The notes: generated by a model not told the origin, from the letters alone. A stretch of 40,998 bases of DNA from an uncultured Clostridia bacterium (GCA_944391855.1 CALXVB010000013.1:1-40998); one strand, 5' to 3'. Shown: positions 1 through 8,171, numbered from the stretch's first letter. Translations and numbers: made by a program.

Positions 1-1
1 T

Positions 2-151
2 GAAAAAGTTACAAGTGAAGAAAGGCTACATACAGCAATAAAGAATTGCGAATATATGGAAGAATTAAATAAAGATGGACAAGCATCACGAAAAAATCCA
101 ATGACCAAAGTGTATAAAATAATTGATGGATTAAAAGAATATTTAGAATAA
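2..151 (+). CDS. C-terminal fragment of an unknown protein (5' end outside window)
   Basis: The frame is open from the window edge and ends at a TAA at 149-151, giving 49 residues. The tail is charged and looks helical, with no membrane segment and no motif I can name; it ends in IDGLKEYLE. The start and most of the gene lie upstream of the window, so no function is offered. It points the same way as the AAA-type ATPase gene that starts about 150 bp downstream. A weak hairpin with a T-run separates the two. Confidence 0.55.
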   Translation, partial: EKVTSEERLHTAIKNCEYMEELNKDGQASRKNPMTKVYKIIDGLKEYLE

Positions 152-162
152 AGTTTACAGAA

Positions 163-216
163 GAAAAGCAAAGTATGAGAGTAATTAATAGTTACAGGAT
201 TATTTTGCTTTTTTTG
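163..216 (+). terminator. weak candidate terminator
   Basis: AAAAGCAAA (164-172) can pair with TTTGCTTTT (205-213), which runs into a T-tract. The loop is long (about 30 nt), so the signal is weak. Its place right after the first stop codon is appropriate. Confidence 0.35.
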
Positions 217-232
217 ATAATAAAAGACAAGT

Positions 233-266
233 TTCGACAAATTTTTAATAATAAATATATTATAAT
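233..266 (+). promoter_or_regulatory. putative promoter of the AAA ATPase gene, overlapping a Spo0A-box-like site
   Basis: A perfect -10 hexamer TATAAT lies at 261-266. No good -35 stands at normal spacing. Instead the -35 zone carries TTCGACAA (233-240), the exact reverse complement of TTGTCGAA, which matches the Spo0A box core TGTCGAA. Spo0A-activated sigma-A promoters typically have boxes in this zone. A seven-base match arises by chance a few times per 40 kb of such DNA, so this is only suggestive. Confidence 0.4.
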
Positions 267-298
267 ACAATATAAATAGTTAAAATGGGAGAAATGAT

Positions 299-2911
299 AT
301 GGAGTATAAGTTTTACAATAAAGAATCTAGAAATGAAATAACATTTGAAACCAATAGTTTATATACATTTATTTATGGACCAAATGGAACAGGAAAAACA
401 ACTTTTAGTAGAGTATATTATGATAAGAAAATTGATAATGTAGTATATAAAGTTTTTAATGAAGATTTTATCAATAATAATGTATACGTAACTGATATGG
501 ATGGAAGTAGGCAAAGTTCAGAAAATAAAAAAGGGTTAAATAGATTATTTATAGGAAAAAATGTTAAGAAATATTCAGATTTTTTAACCAGAATAAGACA
601 AAGAAAAAATAAGTTTAATTCAATTCCAATAAACAACGATTATAAAGAAACAAATGATCTTTTTATAAATAAGATAGATGAAATTTTTGATGGAAATGAT
701 GAATATAAGAAAAACAAAGACCCATTTATAGAACATATCTTAAAGCCAGAAGACATAAAAAATATTATAGAAGAAGTAAAGAAATTAATAGATATAGAAA
801 ATATAACAATTTCTACTAAAAATATTTTAAATGATAAATATACTAAAAATTATGAGTATGATTATCAAGTAAATATTAATAATAATTTGTTAAAACAAGA
901 GATTATGAATTATTTAAAAGAAAAAAATAAAAATCAGATGGAAGAATATAATAAGAGTATAAATGAATTTGAAATAAATATTAAAAATTTATTAAATGTT
1001 TTAAGTACAAATCTATTGGTAGAAGTAGAAGAAATTAAAAAAGAATTAGATATAGAAGTTAAAAAATATGAGATTATAAAGAATATAGACGAGGAGAATA
1101 AAAAGTTTATACAAAATGTAATAGGGGAAAAAGATGTAAGTTGCGATGAAATAGAAAACTGGCAAAAAGAAGGTTATAAATTTCACAAAGAAATTGAATT
1201 TAAAACGTGTCTATATTGTCATAATGAAGATATACAGAGTGATGTAAGAGAAAGTTATATAACTCTGTATGAAAATAAATATATAAAATTATTAAATTCT
1301 TTAAAAACAGTTGTTGGAAAATATATTAATAATATTATTATGGATAAAATAAAGTACGACTCAATAAAAAGTTTTTATGAAAAAACTGGTAGAACCAAAG
1401 AGTTATTAATAATTCAAGATATTTATAAAAATATAGATGAAATCCAAGAAACAATAAGTGAAATATACACTAAGAAAAAGTTTGATGACAAAATAATTGA
1501 AAGAATAAAAGTTTTATTAGATTACTATGACAGTGTAAAAGATATATTTGAAAAAATTGAAGAAGATGCAGAAAAGAAAGAAGTAGTAAAATTTGAATTT
1601 AAGGAATCGTTAAAATTACTATATACAAATATAGATATTATAAGACAAGTAAAAAAAGAAATATTTTTAAATAATCTAACCAGGATAGAAAATGAATTAA
1701 AAGAGAGAATAAATACTATTCAACAACAAGAAATAGAAAAAGTTCAAACATATTTGCAATTTTATCAAAAAATATTCAATACGAAATATTCTATTGAAAA
1801 AGTAAGATCGGCGATGTCTTCTGCTCAAGAAGCAAATGCAATGTTAGAAATAAAATTTAATAATAGAAGAAAAATAAATGAAATAAGTACAGGAGAAAAG
1901 AATATACTTGCTTTGATTGTATTTTTCTCAAATCTAGAGAATGAACTAAAAAAATTGAATGATAATGAAAAAATTACAATTATTCTAGATGATCCTGTTA
2001 ATAGTAATGATTGGAATATTTTTTTTAGTTTGCAAGCTATAATTGAAGATTATTTGCAGCACTTCTATAAAGATAAAATTGAAGATATAATAATTTTATC
2101 TCATAATGTGGATTATGCAGTAATTCAATTACAAAATTTAAAACAAAAAAATGAAAAAGTAAAATTATTAAGATTATTTCCAGATACCTGCATTAATATT
2201 GATATTGACCTTATTTATACAAATGATATAAAGTTAATAAGCAATTTTATTTTTGAATGGCTAAAAAGTTTTGAAAAAAAAGATAACTATTACTATATGA
2301 GCTTAAATGAATCATATAGAGTATTCTTATCATATAGAAAGTTTTTTGAAGATTTAATATATGAACGTAGCTATATTTCTCAGGTAAAAGTTGATGGAGA
2401 AGATAAAGGCGACATAGAGAAAATAAAAGAAATTAGTAATAATTCTGATTTTATAGATTTATTAGATTATTCAAGTAAAATATTGTATAATCTAGATGAT
2501 AGTAAAGTAAATATAACTTTATTTACAAAAAAATTTATTAATGTGATTAAAATAATAATCGGAGATGGAAATATATTAAAAATGGAAAACTCTGATTTAA
2601 CAAAAATATTAGATGAAATAAAGATAGATGATACAACACAATTTGCAATTAAAGGAAAAGAGGAATTAACTAATATAAAAGCCAATGATTTTATAATTGA
2701 TGGTAAAAACTTAGATCAAGAAAAAATGAAAAATATATTAGTGAAAGCATTTACAATGAAAAAAGATTCAAGAGATTCAGATGAAATAAAGTATATGAAT
2801 AATCAATCAAAAATATATTATATGAATTATATAAAACATTGTAATGAACTTGTAGGAAAACCATTATTAGCTCTTGATGTAGAACCTATGATTAAATATT
2901 TGAATTCATAA
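299..2911 (+). CDS. RloC/AAA_13-like SMC-type ATPase with CxxC zinc-hook-like motif
   Basis: 870-residue ABC/SMC-type ATPase. Visible motifs: Walker A GPNGTGKT (residues 27-34); a long charged, probably coiled-coil middle (about 60-520) interrupted by CLYC (304-307), which resembles the zinc hook of RloC and Rad50; the signature STGEKN (about 530); Walker B ending ILDDP (about 560-566); and the H-loop LSHN (about 601-604). This order fits the AAA_13 family, which includes the anticodon nucleases PrrC and RloC. About 270 residues follow the ATPase head, where an effector would sit, but I cannot identify nuclease residues with certainty. The start is set by GGGAG eight bases before the ATG. It stands alone, closed by a strong terminator. 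A phage-defence or DNA-damage-sensing role is inferred. Confidence 0.8.
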   Translation: MEYKFYNKESRNEITFETNSLYTFIYGPNGTGKTTFSRVYYDKKIDNVVYKVFNEDFINNNVYVTDMDGSRQSSENKKGLNRLFIGKNVKKYSDFLTRIRQRKNKFNSIPINNDYKETNDLFINKIDEIFDGNDEYKKNKDPFIEHILKPEDIKNIIEEVKKLIDIENITISTKNILNDKYTKNYEYDYQVNINNNLLKQEIMNYLKEKNKNQMEEYNKSINEFEINIKNLLNVLSTNLLVEVEEIKKELDIEVKKYEIIKNIDEENKKFIQNVIGEKDVSCDEIENWQKEGYKFHKEIEFKTCLYCHNEDIQSDVRESYITLYENKYIKLLNSLKTVVGKYINNIIMDKIKYDSIKSFYEKTGRTKELLIIQDIYKNIDEIQETISEIYTKKKFDDKIIERIKVLLDYYDSVKDIFEKIEEDAEKKEVVKFEFKESLKLLYTNIDIIRQVKKEIFLNNLTRIENELKERINTIQQQEIEKVQTYLQFYQKIFNTKYSIEKVRSAMSSAQEANAMLEIKFNNRRKINEISTGEKNILALIVFFSNLENELKKLNDNEKITIILDDPVNSNDWNIFFSLQAIIEDYLQHFYKDKIEDIIILSHNVDYAVIQLQNLKQKNEKVKLLRLFPDTCINIDIDLIYTNDIKLISNFIFEWLKSFEKKDNYYYMSLNESYRVFLSYRKFFEDLIYERSYISQVKVDGEDKGDIEKIKEISNNSDFIDLLDYSSKILYNLDDSKVNITLFTKKFINVIKIIIGDGNILKMENSDLTKILDEIKIDDTTQFAIKGKEELTNIKANDFIIDGKNLDQEKMKNILVKAFTMKKDSRDSDEIKYMNNQSKIYYMNYIKHCNELVGKPLLALDVEPMIKYLNS

Positions 2912-2917
2912 AAAACA

Positions 2918-2945
2918 TCCTCCAATATTTTTGGAGGATATTTTT
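2918..2945. terminator. bidirectional intrinsic terminator
   Basis: Perfect stem ATCCTCCAA / TTGGAGGAT (2918-2926 / 2931-2939) with a 4-nt loop. It has T5 on the right and an A-run on the left, so it can terminate both the ATPase gene and the convergent small gene. Confidence 0.85.
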
Positions 2946-3237
2946 ATAAATTCAAACAGCCACTTATAAGTTCAACACCATCACAAAATCCATTCCTATA
3001 ATACTTCTCATTCCAATAGCAAAGATAATCTATAAAATTCTTATCTAGTCTATCTAATTGATTCCTTACATATTTTTTATTCTGTTTAGGAACATTTCTT
3101 AAAATATTTGCAGCAATCTCATCAAAATAAATATAATGTTTTTTATCTTCTTTGGTGAGTCTACCAGAAATTGTTTCCTCTCTAAAACTTAACCATTCTT
3201 TTAAAATATCATCATTAACTTCTCTAAAATTATTCAT
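2944..3237 (-). CDS. small hypothetical protein (97 aa)
   Basis: The frame extends further upstream, but the start at 3237 is preferred: GGAGG sits eight bases before this ATG and the 18 extra upstream codons overlap that site. The 97-residue product begins MNNFREVNDD. It is soluble, mostly helical, and rich in charged and aromatic residues (YFDEIAANILRNVPKQNKKY in the middle, CDGVELISG near the end). It has no signal peptide, membrane segment or catalytic motif that I recognise. It is transcribed convergently with the AAA ATPase gene and shares its terminator. A small regulatory or mobile-element-associated protein is possible, but I assign no function. Confidence 0.65.
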   Translation of the reverse strand: MNNFREVNDDILKEWLSFREETISGRLTKEDKKHYIYFDEIAANILRNVPKQNKKYVRNQLDRLDKNFIDYLCYWNEKYYRNGFCDGVELISGCLNL

Positions 3238-3276
3238 AATCAAAACCTCCATAAATTTATTAAAATAATTGGGCTC

Positions 3277-3348
3277 AAAATGGGCACACAACCCACCAAA
3301 AATAACCCAAAATCACATAAATTTACAAAGCTAAAAAAATGGGCACAC
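3277..3348. repeat. 13-bp direct repeat pair
   Basis: AAAATGGGCACAC occurs exactly at 3277-3289 and again at 3336-3348, 59 bp apart, within the 390-bp gene-free stretch 3238-3629. Confidence 0.6.
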
Positions 3349-3455
3349 CAAATATACCAACGAATACACCTCAAAGCTAGATTTACCAATACTTTGTGAG
3401 CTTTACTCATAACCCGAAGGTTATACTCTTTATCCGTTATTTCACTAACATTCAT
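3341..3455 (-). other. unexplained intergenic element with UUCG hairpin; possible dispersed repeat or gene remnant
   Basis: This part of the 390-bp gap is less AT-rich than its surroundings. On the minus strand it holds a compact hairpin ATAACC-TTCG-GGTTAT (3409-3424), a C(UUCG)G-type stable tetraloop. It can also be read as a short open frame beginning MNVSEITDKEYNLRVMSKAH, but no ribosome binding site precedes that ATG. The frame only continues by running through the direct repeat and the upstream region of the 97-residue gene. I read it as a structured or repeated element or a decayed gene, not as a confident coding sequence. The remainder of 3238-3629 holds the leader of the minus-strand gene and the promoter of the next plus-strand gene. 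Confidence 0.3.
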
Positions 3456-3591
3456 CTAAAGTAAGAAAAAATATCAAAAACATACTTTTACTCCATAGCA
3501 TACTTTAACATCCTTTTATTATTGTATAATCAATACTCTTGTGCATAGATAAAGTTGTTAAAAATATGTTTTAATAATACACAACATATGA

Positions 3592-3597
3592 TATAAT
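3592..3597 (+). promoter_or_regulatory. -10 box upstream of the CYTH gene
   Basis: TATAAT at 3592-3597, 33 bp before the ATG. The base run 17 bp upstream (TTTTAA, 3569-3574) is a poor -35, so only the -10 is convincing. Confidence 0.4.
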
Positions 3598-3629
3598 TGT
3601 GGAAAATTGTATAAAAGAGAGGCAATAAT

Positions 3630-4220
3630 ATGGGATTAAAAGAGAGTAATGAAATAACAGTAAAAATTAAATGTGATTTAAATGAGTTCTATGACATATT
3701 AAAGGACAAAGGTTTTAAAGTAATAGATAAATTTTCAATGGATGATACATATTTTATACCTAAAGAAATAGATTTAGATAAAATGAGTACAAGAGATATC
3801 TTATTTAAAGCAGTATTAGTAAGAGATATTGTGGGAAAAATGTCAAATAGAAGAACCAAGAAGATAACATATAAAATTAAAAAATTTGATGAACATGGAA
3901 ATATATTAAGCCAAAGGGCAGTTAACTGTGATATTTTGAATGTGGAAGATGCAAAAAAACTATTAAAAGCAATTGGATATAAAGAAGTTATGAACATAAA
4001 AGAAGATGATATAGTATATGAAAAAGATAAACTCCAACTAGCAATAAAAGATATACATAACGGGGACAATCTAATAGAAATAGAAACAACTGAAGACAAA
4101 GATTTAGATACTATAGAAAAATTAATTAAGAGAGTTAATGAAATTGAGATACCAATATACACAGACAATTATTTTGTGAAAAAAGCAGAAGTGGAGTTAG
4201 ATAAAATCTTAAAAAGATGA
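3630..4220 (+). CDS. CYTH domain protein (triphosphate tunnel metalloenzyme family)
   Basis: 196 residues. It opens with NEITVKIK (residues 7-14), a form of the CYTH ExExK signature in which the middle Glu is Thr. It continues with alternating charged strands typical of the eight-stranded triphosphate tunnel: KKITYKIKKF, KDKLQLAIKDI, NLIEIETT. The family includes tripolyphosphatase, thiamine triphosphatase and class IV adenylate cyclase; it binds triphosphate chains with a divalent metal. The substrate cannot be read from the sequence. Start: AGAGAGG seven bases before the ATG. Stop is TGA, showing the standard code. The NTP pyrophosphatase-like gene follows 50 bp downstream, probably in the same transcript, so both may act on triphosphate-containing metabolites (inference). 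Confidence 0.75.
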   Translation: MGLKESNEITVKIKCDLNEFYDILKDKGFKVIDKFSMDDTYFIPKEIDLDKMSTRDILFKAVLVRDIVGKMSNRRTKKITYKIKKFDEHGNILSQRAVNCDILNVEDAKKLLKAIGYKEVMNIKEDDIVYEKDKLQLAIKDIHNGDNLIEIETTEDKDLDTIEKLIKRVNEIEIPIYTDNYFVKKAEVELDKILKR

Positions 4221-4270
4221 AAATATGTTTTACAAAAAAATTAAGTTGAAATAAAGAAAGGAAACAAAAA

Positions 4271-4870
4271 ATGGACGTATTATTTGCAACAACTAACCCA
4301 GCTAAAGTTAGAAGATTTAAGTTACCACTTGCAGAAGCGGGAATAAATTTACTAAGTATAAGTGATATAGGTAAGAAAATAGAAGTAAAAGAAGATGGAA
4401 AAAATGCATTAGAAAATGCTATCATAAAAGCAAGAACTTATTATAATTCTACTAAATTAATTACTATAGGTATGGATGATAACCTATTCATAGAAGGTAT
4501 TCCAGAAGAAAAACAACCTGGAACATTTGTAAGAAGAGTAAATGGAAAAGAACTAACTGATGATGAAATGATAGAACATTACTCTAATCTTGTAAAAGAA
4601 TATGGTGGAAAACTAAAGGCAAAATGGTTATATGGAATTGCAATTTGTAATGGAAAAGAGGAAAAAACTCTAACTTGGAGTAAATCTCATTTTTATTTAA
4701 CAGACAAGCCAAATCTAAAAAGAAATCCAGGATATCCTCTAGATTCAATAAGCATATCACCAAAATTTAATAAATATTTTGTGGAACTTACAGCCGAGGA
4801 AAAACTAGAGATTAACAAAGAAAGTTCTGAAACCGAAGTAATAAAATTCTTAATTGACAACATAAAATAA
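4271..4870 (+). CDS. RdgB/HAM1-like non-canonical purine NTP pyrophosphatase
   Basis: 199 residues, the usual length for the Ham1/RdgB fold. The family N-terminus is clear: FATTNPAKVRRF (5-16), then EDGKNALENAIIKA, then the acidic catalytic segment GMDDNLFIEG (67-76; ADDSGLxVDAL in typical members), then PGTFVRRV (about 83-90) where typical members have PGVYSARY. The enzyme class hydrolyses ITP, XTP or dITP to monophosphate and pyrophosphate, cleaning the nucleotide pool. The segments around the catalytic Asp and in the C-terminal half are divergent, so this may be a relative with a different substrate rather than housekeeping RdgB. It follows the CYTH gene, probably as an operon. Confidence 0.72.
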   Translation: MDVLFATTNPAKVRRFKLPLAEAGINLLSISDIGKKIEVKEDGKNALENAIIKARTYYNSTKLITIGMDDNLFIEGIPEEKQPGTFVRRVNGKELTDDEMIEHYSNLVKEYGGKLKAKWLYGIAICNGKEEKTLTWSKSHFYLTDKPNLKRNPGYPLDSISISPKFNKYFVELTAEEKLEINKESSETEVIKFLIDNIK

Positions 4871-4949
4871 TATAAAAATATTGAAGCAGATTTTAAACAA
4901 TGATATTATATATTAAAATATTTTGGAAAGGGGAAATAATACAAATTAA

Positions 4950-6866
4950 ATGTGTTATACAAAAAACATGGTTAATAAATTAAAGAAAATTATATCAGTT
5001 ATATTTATATTTCTTTTTATACTTTTATCATTTACACCTAGTGCTAGAGCAGATGATAATAGTAGACTTTATTTAAATAAGCTTAAGTTTGATATAAATG
5101 TAAATGAAGATGGAAGTATGGATGTAGTAGAGACTTGGAATATTGATATATCACATGTAAATACGCTGTATAAAACATTTGAGACAGATAAGGACAAATT
5201 TACTTCAATTGAAAATGTAATGGTAAAAGATATTACAGCAAATAGAGAATTTTCACAGATAAATGAAGAAATGTACCATGTAACTAAAGATTGTTACTAT
5301 GCCTTAACAAATTCAAAAGGAGATTTTGAAATAGCATGGGGAGTAGGACTAGATAATTCGTATGCTACAAGAACATATGAGATTTCATATACTGTAAAAG
5401 ATGCTATTGGTAAATATAATGATTATGCAGAGCTTTATTGGCAATTTATTGGAGAAGATTTTGAGATTGATGCAGATAAAATAACGGGAACAATAACTCT
5501 TCCTAGTAAAGCGGAAACGGAAGACAATATAAAAGTTTGGGGACATACTGAAAACCTAAATGGGGAGATTTATGTAACAGACACAGATGAAGTCAAATTC
5601 CAGTTAGAAGATTTTGATGCAGGAAGATATGTAGAAGTAAGAGTGCTATTTCCAACTGAAATTGTAACAAGTTCTGGAAGAACATATGATCAAGATAGAT
5701 ATGATGACGTAGTAAAAGAAGAAAGAAAATGGACAAATCAAGCAAACTTAAGAAGAAAATGGGAGGAAATACAAGATGATGTTGTAGCAACCTTTGTTAT
5801 CTTCGTTGTAATATCTTTATGTATAATATTTATAGAAAAAGCAGCTAAATATGGCAAAAAGTTAAGCCAGTTAACTAAATATGTACCAGAGCAAAAATTA
5901 GACTATTTTAGAGATTTACCAGAAAAAGACACAACTCCAGGAGAGGCTGCATATATATTAAATGAACCATATAATAGGTTTAATAGTAGCTTTGGAAAGA
6001 TATTTTCTGCAACACTACTAGACTTAAAACTAAAAGACTATTTAGATTTAAGAGTAGAAAAAGTTGAAAAAAAGAAAGATAAAATTTATATAAAAAGATT
6101 AAAAATGTCAGATAATAACTTAAAGCCAGATGAAAAAAGAATTTTAGATTATATATATAAGATAAAGAAAGATAAGTCAGAAATAGAAATAAAAGAGCTA
6201 GAAGACTATATTCAAAAGCATTCTGCAGGAGTAGAGGTATTAATAAGAGGATGCGAAAAGGATATAGAAAAGCAATTAATAAAAGAGAAAATATTAGATA
6301 AAAAACAAAAAGAGGAGTTTCTAAACTATTCTGGATTAGCAGGAGTATATTATGTATTTGCTATAATGACGCTATTTTGGGCTATACCACTTTCGATAGT
6401 ATTATTAGTAAATGGACTTATCTGTTCAAGTATAAAGAAAAAAGCAAATGTATTAACTCAAAAAGGAGTTAATAGCAAAGAAAAATGGAAGGGCTTAAAG
6501 AAATATATGGAGGCTTTTTCATTACTAAATGAAAAAGAGGTTCCAGCAATAGAGGTTTGGGAAAAATATTTAGTATATGCTACAGCATTTGGAATAGCTG
6601 ATAAAGTATTAAAACAATTAAAAACTATATATCCAAATATAGATGAATTAGATGCTGTAAACACCTCAACATATATGTACTTTATGTATCATAGTAATTT
6701 CCAAACAAGCTTTAGTAATTCAATAAGTTCGTCTATCTCTAGTTCATATTCTTCTGCAACTGGAGGAGGTGGCGGATTCTCTGGCGGCGGCGGAGGTGGC
6801 CGGAGGCCGGAGGAGGCGGCGGAGGAAGATAATCCTCTAGAAACACAAATCAGTAAAGAAAATTAG
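4950..6866 (+). CDS. DUF2207 family membrane protein with atypical C-terminal tail
   Basis: 638 residues. A signal peptide (to about ARA|DD, residues 33-35) precedes an extracellular DUF2207 domain (about 36-235, with NEDGSMDVVETWNI). A membrane helix (about 275-292) follows, then a cytoplasmic domain (about 300-455), a hydrophobic hairpin (about 465-490), a further domain and a Gly-rich tail containing GGGGGFSGGGGGG. The family normally ends in a glycine run; here the frame leaves it after GGGGGG and continues RRPEEAAEEDNPLETQ. Dropping two single C bases (6801 and 6808) would restore about ten glycines, an Arg and a stop at 6830-6832. The start is uncertain: GGGG lies 16 bases before the ATG at 4950, and a second Met is at 4968. 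Function is unknown; an envelope role is likely. Confidence 0.8.
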   Translation: MCYTKNMVNKLKKIISVIFIFLFILLSFTPSARADDNSRLYLNKLKFDINVNEDGSMDVVETWNIDISHVNTLYKTFETDKDKFTSIENVMVKDITANREFSQINEEMYHVTKDCYYALTNSKGDFEIAWGVGLDNSYATRTYEISYTVKDAIGKYNDYAELYWQFIGEDFEIDADKITGTITLPSKAETEDNIKVWGHTENLNGEIYVTDTDEVKFQLEDFDAGRYVEVRVLFPTEIVTSSGRTYDQDRYDDVVKEERKWTNQANLRRKWEEIQDDVVATFVIFVVISLCIIFIEKAAKYGKKLSQLTKYVPEQKLDYFRDLPEKDTTPGEAAYILNEPYNRFNSSFGKIFSATLLDLKLKDYLDLRVEKVEKKKDKIYIKRLKMSDNNLKPDEKRILDYIYKIKKDKSEIEIKELEDYIQKHSAGVEVLIRGCEKDIEKQLIKEKILDKKQKEEFLNYSGLAGVYYVFAIMTLFWAIPLSIVLLVNGLICSSIKKKANVLTQKGVNSKEKWKGLKKYMEAFSLLNEKEVPAIEVWEKYLVYATAFGIADKVLKQLKTIYPNIDELDAVNTSTYMYFMYHSNFQTSFSNSISSSISSSYSSATGGGGGFSGGGGGGRRPEEAAEEDNPLETQISKEN

Positions 6867-6919
6867 AATATAATATAAACCTAAATATAAGAAATCTTTA
6901 CAAAATAACCTTTTGGTAT

Positions 6920-6953
6920 ATTTTCTAAATTATATTCATATAATTTAGAAAAT
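6920..6953. repeat. perfect 16-bp inverted repeat before tspO
   Basis: Arms 6920-6935 and 6938-6953 are exact reverse complements around a 2-bp centre (TC). They contain TTCTAAATTATAT and its complement, and ATATAAT in the right arm could serve as a -10. The centre is too tight for a simple hairpin loop, so an operator dyad is as likely as an RNA stem. It lies between DUF2207 and tspO, ending 19 bases before the TTG start. Confidence 0.7.
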
Positions 6954-6972
6954 GTATCAGGAGGTTTTTTGT

Positions 6973-7440
6973 TTGGAAATTTTAAAAAATAAAAAGTTAT
7001 GGATTAAAAATATTTTAATTCCTGTACTTCTGGGAGGAATAGTAGCATTAATAATATCTAATTTTATGGATTATAACAAACTAAATAAACCACCACTTTC
7101 TCCACCTGGATTTATATTTGGAATAGTATGGACAGTTCTATATATACTAATGGGAATTTCTTATGGCATACTAGATTACAAAAATTTAATAGATAACAAT
7201 ACAAAAAACATATATTACTTTCAACTACTTGTAAATTTATTGTGGCCGATTGCATTTTTTGTTTTTAAATGGAGACTGTTTGCATTTATATGGCTTGTAC
7301 TTCTAATTATTTTAATTATAAAAATGATAATCGAATTTTACAAAAAAGACAAAGTGGCAGCATATTTACAAATACCATATTTATTATGGAGTATTTTTGC
7401 ATCTTACTTAAATATTGGAGTGTATCTATTAAATAAATAA
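6973..7440 (+). CDS. tspO: TspO/MBR family membrane protein
   Basis: 155 residues from a TTG start. The TTG at 6973 is chosen because AGGAGG (6959-6964) lies eight bases before it. An in-frame ATG at 6952 would place that site inside the coding sequence and has none of its own. Five hydrophobic helices and the family patterns NKPPLSPPGFIFGIVWT (about residues 37-53), LVNLLWPIAFF and the terminal region YLLWSIFASYLNIGVYLLN are visible. TspO proteins bind porphyrins and other tetrapyrroles or lipophilic ligands; their bacterial role is in stress and tetrapyrrole handling. A perfect dyad upstream may regulate it, and a bidirectional terminator closes the unit. Confidence 0.88.
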   Translation: MEILKNKKLWIKNILIPVLLGGIVALIISNFMDYNKLNKPPLSPPGFIFGIVWTVLYILMGISYGILDYKNLIDNNTKNIYYFQLLVNLLWPIAFFVFKWRLFAFIWLVLLIILIIKMIIEFYKKDKVAAYLQIPYLLWSIFASYLNIGVYLLNK

Positions 7441-7471
7441 TTATTAAAAAAATATAATTTAGAACTAAAAA

Positions 7472-7504
7472 AAAAGGTATATTTCATGGTTAAATATACC
7501 TTTT
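7472..7504. terminator. bidirectional intrinsic terminator
   Basis: AAAAGGTATATTT (7472-7484) pairs perfectly with AAATATACCTTTT (7492-7504) over a 7-nt loop. It has an A-run before and a T-run after, and serves tspO and the convergent Crp/Fnr gene. Confidence 0.85.
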
Positions 7505-8137
7505 CTATTCATATAATAATATAATTCTATTTCCAATTTTATCTACCATTTTATCTTCTTTTAAGAGTTTTAACTCTCTCATCATAGCACTTCTGTCAAC
7601 ACTTAAATAATCTGCTAAATCGGTTAAAGATAATGGAAGTTCAAATGTTTTAGATAGTTTTCTTGTGGATATGAGAGAAAAGTACATAAGTAATTTATCA
7701 CGAGTAGTTCTTTGAGTTAAAAGTTCTATTCTAGTATTTAACTCTGTAATTTTATCAAGAATTAGTTCAGGTAGATGCTCAGCTAAAGTGTTATGAAATT
7801 CGCATCCATGAGTACATGGTTCTTTCAATTGATCATAAATGTAGAAAAGAACTGTACATTTAGATTTTGCTTCTACTAGTAATTCGTTATTTGTAGTTAC
7901 TTTATAAAATACCTCACCAAATAATGCATTTTTAGAAAAATGTTCAACTATAGTTCTATTACCATTTAAATCATATCTAACTAAATCGGCATTTCCTTTT
8001 AATAAAATACATAGCTGATTACGTTTTTGTATATATGTAGTAATTATCTGACCCTTGGAGAAGGTCTTTTTTTGTGCTTTATTACAATTACAAGAAAAAT
8101 TATAATAAAAGTTTTCAATATTAAAATTGCTATTCAT
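7505..8137 (-). CDS. Crp/Fnr family transcriptional regulator
   Basis: 210 residues with an N-terminal cyclic-nucleotide-binding-like beta-barrel (about 20-115: FSKGQIITTYIQ, LCILLKGNADLVRYDLNG, NALFGEVF), a dimerisation helix (about 118-145) and a C-terminal winged helix-turn-helix (about 165-200: LTDLADYLSVDRSAMMREL). Six Cys fall in the sensor half (16, 18, 43, 94, 108, 112), enough to imagine an Fe-S or redox sensor, though their spacing is not that of E. coli FNR. GAGGAG lies upstream of the ATG. It is divergent from the first NrdD-like gene, and its promoter overlaps the conserved block upstream of that gene. Control of the anaerobic RNR genes is therefore a reasonable inference. Confidence 0.85.
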   Translation of the reverse strand: MNSNFNIENFYYNFSCNCNKAQKKTFSKGQIITTYIQKRNQLCILLKGNADLVRYDLNGNRTIVEHFSKNALFGEVFYKVTTNNELLVEAKSKCTVLFYIYDQLKEPCTHGCEFHNTLAEHLPELILDKITELNTRIELLTQRTTRDKLLMYFSLISTRKLSKTFELPLSLTDLADYLSVDRSAMMRELKLLKEDKMVDKIGNRIILLYE

Positions 8138-8171
8138 AATCTAAAGTCACTCCTCATATCTACATAAAATT

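Noticed and set aside
3240-3455. 71-codon minus-strand frame
   Set aside because: There is no ribosome binding site, and it overlaps the leader of the 97-residue gene and the direct repeats. It is treated as an element or remnant instead.
3689-4168. 159-codon minus-strand frame opposite the CYTH gene
   Set aside because: Ser/Leu/Ile-rich antisense shadow without a ribosome site; the CYTH motifs are clear on the plus strand.
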